From Rhizobium sp. PDO1-076 (GTDB lineage Bacteria; Pseudomonadota; Alphaproteobacteria; Rhizobiales; Rhizobiaceae): 64,000 nucleotides of DNA. Positions within the stretch are counted from its first letter, which is position 1. Each line of letters starts with the position of its first letter. The translations under genes and the position numbers were made by a program. The stretch lies in NCBI RefSeq assembly GCF_000247475.1, contig NZ_AHZC01000022.1:1-64000 (forward strand), in the 5' to 3' direction. The notes below the pieces were generated by a model, which had not been told where the DNA came from, did no database searches, and saw only the letters and a program-made list of their open reading frames with translations. Positions 26,752-34,815 of the stretch are shown here, piece after piece.

Positions 26752-27162
26752 ATGGGACCGAAAAAGCAGTCCGAAAAGCTGAAGCGCCTGGTCGCAGTGC
26801 AGCGCCACATGGAACGCATGGCGGAGAGCGATCTCAGCACGACCGCGAAACGCATCGAGGAGAACACGGTCTCCATGGATTCGGTGATGGATGCCATCGG
26901 CTCGCTGGAACCCGTGCATCGCCTGTTCGCGCAGAATTATGCGGATCGCTTCGATCGCCTGTCGAACTCGGACAAGCAGCTCCGTGGACTTCAGCAGGTT
27001 CAGGAGATGAAGGTCATGCGCGAACGCGCCAAGGGTGATCGTCTGGAGGAGAACATGAGGGACGCCCGCGATCACGAAGATCGCGAAGCCGATGACAATT
27101 CCATCTATGATCTGATCGATCTGCAGTTTGCCACACCAGCCTCCAGCAAGCTTCACGAGTGA
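26752..27162 (+). CDS. Small coiled-coil flagellar protein, FliJ-like
   Basis: A 136-residue, highly charged, almost wholly helical protein with no signal peptide or membrane segment. It starts M-G-P-K-K-Q-S-E-K-L-K-R-L and continues with 'V-Q-R-H-M-E-R-M-A-E-S-D-L', resembling the size and coiled-coil character of FliJ, the export-ATPase stalk and chaperone escort. No named fliJ is seen elsewhere in the window. The call rests on size, composition and position between fliR and the FlgJ-like gene. Confidence 0.55.
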   Translation: MGPKKQSEKLKRLVAVQRHMERMAESDLSTTAKRIEENTVSMDSVMDAIGSLEPVHRLFAQNYADRFDRLSNSDKQLRGLQQVQEMKVMRERAKGDRLEENMRDARDHEDREADDNSIYDLIDLQFATPASSKLHE

Positions 27163-27195
27163 TAGTCGCCGCGAACACATATCGAGGATGTCATC

Positions 27196-27753
27196 GTGGC
27201 CATTTCCCCTCCGAGCGATCTCGTGCTGGACGTTGTCCGGGCGGCTGATCCGTCGCAAGTTGCTGCAGCGCAGGAAAAGCTCAAGACAAACCGGGCAAAT
27301 TTTCTGGCAACGAGCCTGGCCGAAAAGGGTGCCGGCTTTGGAAATGCCGTCGAGATCCTGAACAAGGCCAGTGCTGCCGAGGCGCGTGCGACCGCTGCAG
27401 ACAAGGCCGAGGGCACCGAGCCGCCGAAGGTCTACCGCGACTTCGAAGCGGTTTATCTGACCAACTTTGTCCAGTCGATGCTGCCGGATGACAGCGAGGA
27501 AGTTTATGGCAAGGGCAATGCCGGCGAGATGTGGAAGAGCATGATGGCCGAACAGATGGGTTCGGTGATCGCGGACTCCGGTGGCATCGGCATCGCCCAG
27601 CAGATGTATGACGAAGCACTTGCCCGTACCCGCGGTCAGGACACTGCCAATGCCAAGACGGACGAAGCTGATCGAAGCCGGGCTTTGAGCTGGGTGACCG
27701 ATCTTGAACGGCGCACGCTCGGCGCCTCCGCCGAATCCAAGTCCGCACAATAA
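27196..27753 (+). CDS. Rod-binding protein, FlgJ N-domain / CheL type (GTG start)
   Basis: A 185-residue protein. The region from about 85 to 145 ('Y-R-D-F-E-A-V-Y-L-T-N-F-V-Q-S-M-L' and 'M-W-K-S-M-M-A-E-Q-M-G') is the FlgJ N-terminal rod-capping domain. The muramidase domain of enteric FlgJ is absent, as in Caulobacter CheL-type proteins; the separate lytic transglycosylase at 16637-17218 may supply that activity. The start is a GTG eight bases after GAGG. Confidence 0.85.
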   Translation: MAISPPSDLVLDVVRAADPSQVAAAQEKLKTNRANFLATSLAEKGAGFGNAVEILNKASAAEARATAADKAEGTEPPKVYRDFEAVYLTNFVQSMLPDDSEEVYGKGNAGEMWKSMMAEQMGSVIADSGGIGIAQQMYDEALARTRGQDTANAKTDEADRSRALSWVTDLERRTLGASAESKSAQ

Positions 27754-27778
27754 TTAGAATACTTTTTGAGGTGACATC

Positions 27779-28147
27779 ATGGAAGTTGTTTCGAGCGAAT
27801 ACCGTGTGAAGACGGTTCTTGGTCGTCTGGAACGCATTATCGACAATGAAAACGAACGGATCGGCAAGGATCGCGAATTCGATTTCAAGGTGTCGAATGC
27901 CCACAAGAGCCGCTGCCTCTATGAACTGACAATGCTGTTCAGGGAGACGGATCCGCGCGAAATCGCCGTCAACTACGTCGAGCAGATGCATTCGCTGAAG
28001 AAGAAGCTCGCCCTCAATGTCCGTCGCGTCGAAGCGCATATGAACGCTGTGCGCGCCGTTGCCGATCTCCTGAAGAATGCCGTGCGCGACGCGGACGGCG
28101 ACGGTACCTATTCCCAGGAACAGTTCCTTCTGCATAGCGAGTTCTGA
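27779..28147 (+). CDS. Small helical flagellar-locus protein, possible FlgN-type chaperone
   Basis: A 122-residue, all-helical cytoplasmic protein preceded by GAGGTG. It has N-terminal 'T-V-L-G-R-L-E-R-I-I-D-N-E-N' and a central 'Y-E-L-T-M-L-F-R-E-T'. FlgN, the chaperone of FlgK and FlgL, is of similar length and helicity and starts with a comparable 'L..L...I..E...L' helix. The match is weak, so function is inferred from position near the end of the flagellar operon. The stop shares one base with the next start. Confidence 0.5.
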   Translation: MEVVSSEYRVKTVLGRLERIIDNENERIGKDREFDFKVSNAHKSRCLYELTMLFRETDPREIAVNYVEQMHSLKKKLALNVRRVEAHMNAVRAVADLLKNAVRDADGDGTYSQEQFLLHSEF

Positions 28148-28686
28148 TGGGAAAGATTCTGGCCGTTGGTTTGTGGGTCTGCATCGTCACGCTCGGCGCC
28201 GTCTACGGCGCCATCAGCCTGGCAACGGCCCCGGCTGGCCCCAGCGAAGAGGACCAGAAAGCTCCGCTTGAACTGGTCAAGGGCGAGCCGATCACCATTC
28301 CGGTCATTTCGGATGGTGGCGTGTCGGGCTACTTCCTCACCCGCGTTTCGTTCATGATGGACAAGGCGAAGATCACCGGCGTCGAGCTGCCGATGACCGA
28401 GCTGATGACCGACGAGCTGTTTACCCTTCTGATTGGCAACAAGATGGTCGATCTTGCCAATACCAAGGGATTTGACGTCGCTGTCTTCCGCGAGAAGATC
28501 AAGACCGACATGAATGCCCATCTCGGCGAGGGCTTCGTCAGTCAGGTCCTGATCGAACAGCTTGACTACGTCTCCAAGGAGGTTGCCCGCAAGGCAGCCG
28601 ATGGCGACAGCCGCGGGCCTCTGGACGCGACCGTGATCGTCGAAGGCGAAAAGGTCGAGGAACCGGCGGCAGGTTCGGGCCACTGA
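28147..28686 (+). CDS. Membrane-anchored protein with FliL-like C-terminus
   Basis: A 179-residue protein with one N-terminal membrane segment (about 4-26) and a periplasmic domain. The C-terminal part reads 'M-T-D-E-L-F-T-L-L-I-G-N-K', then 'F-R-E-K-I-K-T-D-M-N-A-H-L-G-E-G', close to the FliL pattern of a short helix followed by 'L-R-x-x-I-x-x-x-x-N-x-x-L-G'. A standard fliL is present at 5594-6109, so this would be a second FliL-type protein. It is the last gene before the locus terminator. Confidence 0.6.
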   Translation: MGKILAVGLWVCIVTLGAVYGAISLATAPAGPSEEDQKAPLELVKGEPITIPVISDGGVSGYFLTRVSFMMDKAKITGVELPMTELMTDELFTLLIGNKMVDLANTKGFDVAVFREKIKTDMNAHLGEGFVSQVLIEQLDYVSKEVARKAADGDSRGPLDATVIVEGEKVEEPAAGSGH

Positions 28687-28719
28687 ACCGCCCGCACTCG
28701 CATTGGCTACAGATTGAAG

Positions 28720-28755
28720 ACAGGAGGGTGCAATCCGGATTGCCCCTCCTGTTTT
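28720..28755 (+). terminator. Terminator closing the flagellar locus
   Basis: ACAGGAGGG (28720-28728) pairs with CCCTCCTGT (28744-28752). An inner self-complementary GCAATCC/GGATTGC (28730-28743) extends the stem and TTTT follows. It separates the flagellar genes from folD. Confidence 0.85.
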
Positions 28756-28888
28756 GCATCGCGCTAACCGATCTCGTTGCCGCAACTCTTGCAAAATGCC
28801 GCAATTTGACAGCATAGGACGGAGACAGGCAAACGGCGCCGGGTCGATGACGCTAGCTTGTCGAAACGTGAGGCGAGGGCGAGAGACA

Positions 28889-29788
28889 GTGACGACGGTG
28901 ATTGATGGAAAGGCAGCGGCCGCATCGGTGGTCGAGGCGGTAACCTCTGCAGCAGCAGTCCTTGAAACGCGCGGCCATCGCAAACCCGGCCTTGCCGTGG
29001 TGATCGTCGGCAATGATCCGGCAAGCCACGCCTATGTCGGCGCCAAGAGCAAGATGGCCAAGCAATGCGGCTTCAATTCCATCCAGCATACATTGCCGGA
29101 AGACACGTCCCAGGACGACCTGATGGCCCTTGTCGCGTCGCTCAATGCCGACACGACCATTGACGGCATCCTCGTCCAGCTTCCGCTGCCGAAGCCGCTG
29201 AATTCCGATCCGGTGATCCAGTCGATCCTGCCGGAAAAGGATGTCGACGGTCTGCATGTGGTCAATGCCGGCAAGCTGGCGATTGGCGATACCAGGACCG
29301 GCCTTGTGTCCTGTACGCCGGCCGGTGCCATGATCCTGGTGCGCCAGGTGCGTGGATCCGACCTCTCCGGCCTCAATGCGCTGGTCATCGGCCGCTCCAA
29401 CCTGTTCGGCAAGCCGATGGCCCAGCTCCTGCTGGCCGCCAATGCCACGGTGACGATCGGACATTCGAAGAGCCGCGACCTGCCGGCTTTGGCGCGCGAG
29501 GCCGATATTCTGGTCGCTGCGGTTGGTCGTCCTGAAATGGTCAAGGCCGACTGGGTCAAGCCGGGCGCGACGATTATCGATGTCGGCATCAACCGGATCG
29601 CGGCTCCTGAGCGCGGCGAAGGCAAGTTCCGTCTTGTCGGCGACGTGGCCTTTGCCGAGTGCAAGCCCGTAGCAGCCGCTATCTCGCCTGTACCAGGCGG
29701 CGTCGGTCCGATGACCATCGCCATGCTGATGGCAAACACCGTGATTGCGGCCTATCGCGCAGCGGGTGAAACAGCTCCGAGCTTCTGA
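28889..29788 (+). CDS. folD: Methylenetetrahydrofolate dehydrogenase / cyclohydrolase FolD
   Basis: A 299-residue bifunctional cytoplasmic enzyme interconverting methylene-, methenyl- and formyl-tetrahydrofolate with NADP. Family blocks are 'Y-V-G-A-K-S-K' (catalytic Lys region), 'C-T-P-A-G-A-M', '[10 protein letters not shown]' (dinucleotide site) and '[10 protein letters not shown]'. The GTG start at 28889 gives the usual length; an in-frame upstream ATG at 28754 would add 45 unrelated residues overlapping the terminator. Confidence 0.95.
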   Translation: MTTVIDGKAAAASVVEAVTSAAAVLETRGHRKPGLAVVIVGNDPASHAYVGAKSKMAKQCGFNSIQHTLPEDTSQDDLMALVASLNADTTIDGILVQLPLPKPLNSDPVIQSILPEKDVDGLHVVNAGKLAIGDTRTGLVSCTPAGAMILVRQVRGSDLSGLNALVIGRSNLFGKPMAQLLLAANATVTIGHSKSRDLPALAREADILVAAVGRPEMVKADWVKPGATIIDVGINRIAAPERGEGKFRLVGDVAFAECKPVAAAISPVPGGVGPMTIAMLMANTVIAAYRAAGETAPSF

Positions 29789-29807
29789 GCTGGGAGCCGC
29801 CCGGCGA

Positions 29808-30851
29808 TCAATCCGCCGCCGGCGCCGGCCCTGTCGAGGACCTGACCACCAGATCGACCTTCCACAATTCCTGCTGCTGCGGCTGCATGTCCGTGCCGGT
29901 GTGGATCATAGCGATCAGCCGTTCGGCGACGCGCTTGCCGGCCTGGCGCAGCGATGAGCGTGTGGTCGTCAACGGGACGCTGAAATTTTCCGGTTTCAGC
30001 AGTGGCAATTCGTCGTCATGGGCGATGAGCGATACATCTACCCCGAGCTTCAGGCGCGCTTCGTTGAGTGCCCTGACGGCACCGAGCGCCAGAACGGTGC
30101 TGGCACAGAGCACGGCCGTCGGCCGCTGCGGTCCGCTGAGGATTTCCTTCATGCCGCGATAACCCTGCTCGTCGCCCATGAAGGTGTTGCGGATATGGGC
30201 CGGGTCGAGGGCCAGCCCTTGTTCGGCAAGGGCCCTTTCCGTGCCTTGTTTCCGGCGGAAGGCAAAATCAAGGTCGGCAGGTCCGTTCAGCAGCGCGAAG
30301 CGCTTGTGGCCGAGCTGCAGCAGGAAACGCGTCGCATCATAGAATGCGCCTTCGTTGTCGACGTCGAGAAAAGCATAGTCCGTCGCGCGTCCGTAGGAAC
30401 GGCCATGCACGATGAAGGGCAGGGAAAGGGACTGCGCCATGGCGATGCGCGGATCGTTCTCGCGCATATAGGCGAGATAGTAGCCATCGACGCTGCCGCT
30501 GGCCACCAGCCAGCGGATCGCTTCCTGCTCGTCCTCCACCCGCGCCGGCATGATGACGAAGTGAAAGTCGTGTTCGATCGCGACCTCTGCCAGGCCGCCC
30601 TGAAATTCGGCAAAATGGATGTCTGAGGCATGGTCGGGCGAAACCGGCATGATGAGGCCGATCGATCCGGCTTTGCCGGTGGCCAGTCGCTGGGCAGCCC
30701 GGTTGGGCCGGTAGCCGGTTTCCTTGGCTGCCTTCAGCACGCGTTGACGGGTTTCCTCGTTGACCTCGGGGTAACCGTTGATGGCACGGCTGATCGTCGT
30801 TTGCGACAGGCCGAGCATGAGCGACAGTTCTTTGAGATTCACGGCAGGCAA
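29808..30851 (-). CDS. aglR: LacI-family repressor AglR of the alpha-glucoside operon
   Basis: A 347-residue LacI-type repressor. The N-terminal helix-turn-helix and hinge (1-60) read 'L-G-L-S-Q-T-T-I-S-R-A-I-N-G-Y-P-E-V'. A periplasmic-binding-like effector domain follows. It is divergent from aglE, and CAAAGCGCTT-type operators lie between them, so it should repress the agl genes until an alpha-glucoside binds. It matches aglR of Sinorhizobium in position and family. Confidence 0.92.
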   Translation of the reverse strand: MPAVNLKELSLMLGLSQTTISRAINGYPEVNEETRQRVLKAAKETGYRPNRAAQRLATGKAGSIGLIMPVSPDHASDIHFAEFQGGLAEVAIEHDFHFVIMPARVEDEQEAIRWLVASGSVDGYYLAYMRENDPRIAMAQSLSLPFIVHGRSYGRATDYAFLDVDNEGAFYDATRFLLQLGHKRFALLNGPADLDFAFRRKQGTERALAEQGLALDPAHIRNTFMGDEQGYRGMKEILSGPQRPTAVLCASTVLALGAVRALNEARLKLGVDVSLIAHDDELPLLKPENFSVPLTTTRSSLRQAGKRVAERLIAMIHTGTDMQPQQQELWKVDLVVRSSTGPAPAAD

Positions 30852-30900
30852 TTCCTCTCCCTCGCTGGGAAACCGCCGGTTCTTCCTCCCTCCGGCATTT

Positions 30901-30912
30901 CAAAGCGCTTCG
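30901..30912. promoter_or_regulatory. LacI-type operator near aglR
   Basis: CAAAGCGCTTCG differs at one base from the palindrome at 31063-31074 and lies 50 bases upstream of the aglR start. Its position suits autoregulation or looping with the second site. Confidence 0.6.
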
Positions 30913-31062
30913 ACTATGCAGCAGTTTTCGCTTGGGCGACAAGTCCGAACTTGCCATAATTGCGCGCACCTGCACCATTTTAGGATGCGCTTTGCGACTA
31001 TTTGGAGCAAATTTGCGATAGCTCTTGACTCTTCGGGGATGGGAGTGGGATGACTTGTAGGC

Positions 31063-31074
31063 CAAAGCGCTTTG
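31063..31074. promoter_or_regulatory. LacI-type operator upstream of aglE
   Basis: CAAAGCGCTTTG is a perfect 12-base palindrome with the central CG step typical of LacI-family operators. It lies 62 bases before the aglE start, within the likely promoter region. It and the site at 30901 are 162 bases apart. Confidence 0.75.
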
Positions 31075-31135
31075 AGGAAGGGGCTTTCGAGCCAATGGAC
31101 GTTTGGCCGTCCATATGTGATGGGAGGTATATCAC

Positions 31136-32494
31136 ATGAAGAAACTGTTTTTGATCACGGTCGCTGCCGCAGCGCTGACCACAGGTATGACGTCCGCCGC
31201 CGAGTTGAAGTTCAAGCCGGGCGAGGACGCGAAATTCAATTGGGCGAGCTTTGAAGAGTTCAAGAAGGCGAATGACCTCAAGGGTCAGACCCTGAGCATC
31301 TTCGGACCCTGGCGCGGCGAGGACCAGGCTCTGTTCGAGAGCATCTTTGCCTATTTCGAGGAAGCCACGGGCGCAGACGTCCAGTATTCCTCGTCGGAAA
31401 ACTACGAGCAGCAGATCGTCATCGACACCCAGGCCGGCAGCCCGCCGAACATTGCCATCCTGCCGCAGCCGGGCCTGATTGCCGACCTCGCGTCGAAGGG
31501 CCATCTGACGCCGCTGGGCGACGAGACGAAGAACTGGCTGCTTGAAAACTATTCCGCCGGCCAGTCCTGGGTCGATCTCTCGACCTACAAGGGCAAGGAC
31601 GGAACAGCGGCCCTCTACGCACTGCCCTACAAGATCGATGTGAAGTCGTTGGTCTGGTACGTGCCGGAAAACTTCGAGGACGCCGGCTATGAAGTGCCCA
31701 AGACCATGGAAGAGTTGAAGGCGCTGACCGAAAAGATTGCCGCTGACGGCGGTACGCCGTGGTGCATCGGGCTCGGTTCGGGCGGTGCGACCGGCTGGCC
31801 GGCAACCGATTGGGTCGAAGACATGATGCTGCGCACGCAATCCGCTGATGTCTACGACAAGTGGGTTACCAACGAGGTTAAGTTCAACGATCCGGCCGTC
31901 ATCGGTGCGATCGAGGAATTCGGCTGGTTTGCCCGCAATGACAAGTTTGTCGATGGTGGCGCCAAGGCCGTGGCCTCGACCGACTTCCGCGACAGCCCGA
32001 AGGGTCTCTTCGGTGCGCCGCCGAAATGCTATCTGCACCATCAGGCGTCGTTCATCCCGTCCTTCTTCCCTGAGGGCACGGTTGTCGGCGAAGATGCCGA
32101 CTTCTTCTACATGCCGCCTTATGCATCCAAGGCCGATCTCGGCAATCCGGTGCTGGGTGCCGGAACGCTCGCCATGATCGCCAAGGATAGCCCGGCTGCC
32201 CGCGCCTTCATCGAGTTCCTCAAGACCCCGATCGCGCATGAGACCTGGATGGCGCAGTCGAGCTTCCTCACCCCGTTCAAGGGTGCCAACAAGGAAGCCT
32301 ATGCCAATGCCCCGATGGCCAAGCAGGGTGACATCCTCCTGAATGCCACCACGTTCCGCTTCGACGGTTCCGACCTGATGCCCGGCAAGATCGGCGCCGG
32401 CGCCTTCTGGACCGGCATGGTGGACTATTCCGGTGGCAAGTCTGCGGAAGACGTGACCGGCGAGATCCAGAAGGCCTGGGACGCCCTGAAGTAA
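31136..32494 (+). CDS. aglE: Alpha-glucoside ABC transporter substrate-binding protein AglE
   Basis: A 452-residue periplasmic sugar-binding protein with a clear signal peptide ending near T-S-A-A (about residue 22). The body is a family-1 extracellular solute-binding fold, with 'L-S-I-F-G-P-W-R-G-E-D' and 'G-S-P-P-N-I-A-I-L-P-Q-P'. In Sinorhizobium, AglE captures sucrose, maltose and trehalose for AglFGK. The ribosome site GGGAGG lies just before the ATG. A strong hairpin follows the gene. Confidence 0.94.
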   Translation: MKKLFLITVAAAALTTGMTSAAELKFKPGEDAKFNWASFEEFKKANDLKGQTLSIFGPWRGEDQALFESIFAYFEEATGADVQYSSSENYEQQIVIDTQAGSPPNIAILPQPGLIADLASKGHLTPLGDETKNWLLENYSAGQSWVDLSTYKGKDGTAALYALPYKIDVKSLVWYVPENFEDAGYEVPKTMEELKALTEKIAADGGTPWCIGLGSGGATGWPATDWVEDMMLRTQSADVYDKWVTNEVKFNDPAVIGAIEEFGWFARNDKFVDGGAKAVASTDFRDSPKGLFGAPPKCYLHHQASFIPSFFPEGTVVGEDADFFYMPPYASKADLGNPVLGAGTLAMIAKDSPAARAFIEFLKTPIAHETWMAQSSFLTPFKGANKEAYANAPMAKQGDILLNATTFRFDGSDLMPGKIGAGAFWTGMVDYSGGKSAEDVTGEIQKAWDALK

Positions 32495-32515
32495 GTCTCT
32501 CCGAAGAGGGAGCAC

Positions 32516-32544
32516 CGCCGGGCTCGTGGAAATCGAGCCCGGCG
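32516..32544 (+). other. Intercistronic hairpin between aglE and aglF
   Basis: CGCCGGGCTCG (32516-32526) pairs perfectly with CGAGCCCGGCG (32534-32544) around seven bases, with no T-run. Such hairpins after binding-protein genes protect that part of the mRNA and keep the binding protein in excess over the permeases. Confidence 0.7.
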
Positions 32545-32619
32545 ACAGATACAAAAATGCCTGCGGTCCGGCGTCATGTGCCTATGGCGAGGGGGACCCC
32601 GTAAAGGGAGGGAACGCAA

Positions 32620-33630
32620 GTGGAACAGCTATTCTTTGCATTGTTGACGATCGTGATCGGTGTCGCGGCAGCCATAGGTTATTTCTATGGATCCAACCTG
32701 CTGCTCGACATGATCTTTCCGTCGCGCATCGCGGACACGACCCGCGCATCCGAAAACCTGCGCAAGGCGGCGCTGATCCGCCCTTGGCTGTTTCTCGGGC
32801 CAGCCCTGATCTCGCTGGCGGTCTATCTGGTTTATCCGCTGTTTTCCTCGGTGGTCTATGCGTTTCTCGACCGGTCCGGCGAGAACTATGTCGGCCTCGC
32901 CAATTTCCGCTGGATGCTGCAGGATGGCGAATTCCGCCAGTCGATCTACAACAATCTCCTCTGGCTGATCGTCGTGCCGGCGGCCGCCACGCTGTTCGGC
33001 CTGATCATCGCCGCCATGACCGACCGCATCTGGTGGGGCAATATCGCCAAATCGCTGATCTTCATGCCGATGGCGATCTCCTTTGTCGGTGCCTCGGTCA
33101 TCTGGAAATTCGTATACGATTACCGCGATGCCGGTTCCGAGCAGATCGGCATCCTGAACGCCATCGTCGTCGCCTTCGGCGGCGATCCGCAGATCTGGAT
33201 CGCGCTGCCGTTCTGGAACAATATCTTCCTCATGGTCATCCTGATCTGGATCCAGACGGGTTTCGCCATGGTTCTTTTGTCCGCAGCGCTGCGCGGCATT
33301 CCGGAAGAAACCATCGAGGCCGCGATCATCGATGGTGCAAATCCCTGGCAGATCTTCATGAAGATCAAGGTGCCGCAGATCTGGAACACCATCGCGGTCG
33401 TCTGGACCACCATCACCATCCTCGTCCTCAAGGTCTTCGACATCGTTCTGGCGATGACCAACGGCCAGTGGCAGACACAGGTTCTCGCCAACCTGATGTT
33501 CGACTGGATGTTCCGCGGCGGCGGCGATTTCGGCAAGGGTGCCGCCATCGCTGTCGTCATCATGATCATGGTCGTGCCGATCATGATCTGGAACATCCGC
33601 AATGCCCGCCGTGAAATGGAAGGACACTGA
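32620..33630 (+). CDS. aglF: Alpha-glucoside ABC transporter permease AglF (GTG start)
   Basis: A 336-residue inner-membrane permease with about seven to eight membrane segments, including an extra N-terminal one (about 5-25). The cytoplasmic EAA loop 'E-E-T-I-E-A-A-I-I-D-G-A-N-P-W' (about 227-241) contacts the ATPase AglK. The GTG start follows AAGGGAGGGAA. It pairs with AglG, whose start lies one base after the aglF stop. Confidence 0.93.
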   Translation: MEQLFFALLTIVIGVAAAIGYFYGSNLLLDMIFPSRIADTTRASENLRKAALIRPWLFLGPALISLAVYLVYPLFSSVVYAFLDRSGENYVGLANFRWMLQDGEFRQSIYNNLLWLIVVPAAATLFGLIIAAMTDRIWWGNIAKSLIFMPMAISFVGASVIWKFVYDYRDAGSEQIGILNAIVVAFGGDPQIWIALPFWNNIFLMVILIWIQTGFAMVLLSAALRGIPEETIEAAIIDGANPWQIFMKIKVPQIWNTIAVVWTTITILVLKVFDIVLAMTNGQWQTQVLANLMFDWMFRGGGDFGKGAAIAVVIMIMVVPIMIWNIRNARREMEGH

Positions 33631-33631
33631 G

Positions 33632-34777
33632 ATGCACGCCACCAAGCTTTCGCCGCTGACGATCGTCGTCAATCTCACCGTTTTGCTGCTGGTCGCGCTC
33701 TGGACGCTGCCGACTGCCGGCCTGCTGATCTCGTCGCTGCGCGACAAGGACCAGATCGTCGCCTCCGGCTGGTGGACGGCGCTGACCACATCCAGCCAGA
33801 ACGCCATCTACAGGGCGCCGCCGGCCAGCGCCCAGGTCGAGGAAAATGGCCAGTTCGTCATTGCCGGCAATGTCTTCGACGGCAAGGGCGGAACCGTCAG
33901 CGCCTTCGGTGTCAACATCAACAGGCCGGCCGATTTCGAACCGGGCGCCGTTGCCGAGCGCAATGACGGCAGCAAGCTGACGCTGCAGGAAAACGGCGAT
34001 TTCCGCCTGGAATCGCCCAAGGCGTTCGAGGGCTCCCGCGGCGACCGTATCTTCTTCACCTCGGCCGTCCCGCCGCGCTTCACGCTGGAGAATTACCAGA
34101 CGGTGCTCAATTCCGAAGGCATCGGCAAGTCCTTCATCAATTCGCTGACGGTGGCCATTCCGTCGACCATCATCCCGATCCTGGTTGCGGCCTTTGCCGC
34201 TTATGCACTCGCCTGGATGAAATTTCCGGGGCGCTCCATCCTGCTTGCGGTCATCGTCGGCCTGCTCGTCGTGCCGCTGCAGATGTCGCTGATCCCGCTT
34301 CTCAAGATGTACAACGGCGTCGGCGCCTTCTTCGGCGTGCCGGCCAAGGGTTATGTCGGCATCTGGCTGGCGCATATGGGCTTCGGCCTGCCGCTCGCCA
34401 TCTATTTGCTGCGCAACTACATTGCCGGCCTGCCGCGCGAGATCATGGAATCGGCCCGTGTCGACGGCGCCTCCGATTTCGAGATCTTCATCAAGATCGT
34501 CTTGCCGCTGTCCTATCCGGCGCTCGCCTCGTTTGCCATCTTCCAGTTCCTCTGGACCTGGAACGACCTTTTGATCGCCATGGTTTTCCTCGGTTCCGGC
34601 GACAACGAGCTCGTTCTGACCGGACGCCTCGTCAACCTGCTCGGCTCGCGCGGCGGCAACTGGGAAATCCTGACGGCATCCGCCTTCATCACCATCATCG
34701 TTCCGCTCTGCGTCTTCTTCGCCCTGCAGCGCTACCTCGTCCGGGGTCTGCTCGCTGGCTCGGTCAAGGGCGGTTGA
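33632..34777 (+). CDS. aglG: Alpha-glucoside ABC transporter permease AglG
   Basis: A 381-residue permease. The start at 33632 is chosen because it follows GGACACTGAG directly after the aglF stop; an in-frame ATG at 33602 lies inside aglF. After the first membrane segment (about 10-34) comes a long hydrophilic insertion (about 50-145). Five more membrane segments and the EAA loop 'M-E-S-A-R-V-D-G-A-S-D-F-E' follow. The insertion should lie in the periplasm and may touch AglE. Confidence 0.92.
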   Translation: MHATKLSPLTIVVNLTVLLLVALWTLPTAGLLISSLRDKDQIVASGWWTALTTSSQNAIYRAPPASAQVEENGQFVIAGNVFDGKGGTVSAFGVNINRPADFEPGAVAERNDGSKLTLQENGDFRLESPKAFEGSRGDRIFFTSAVPPRFTLENYQTVLNSEGIGKSFINSLTVAIPSTIIPILVAAFAAYALAWMKFPGRSILLAVIVGLLVVPLQMSLIPLLKMYNGVGAFFGVPAKGYVGIWLAHMGFGLPLAIYLLRNYIAGLPREIMESARVDGASDFEIFIKIVLPLSYPALASFAIFQFLWTWNDLLIAMVFLGSGDNELVLTGRLVNLLGSRGGNWEILTASAFITIIVPLCVFFALQRYLVRGLLAGSVKGG

Positions 34778-34815
34778 GCGTGCGATTTCTCCACTGACAT
34801 GCACAAGGACCGAAC

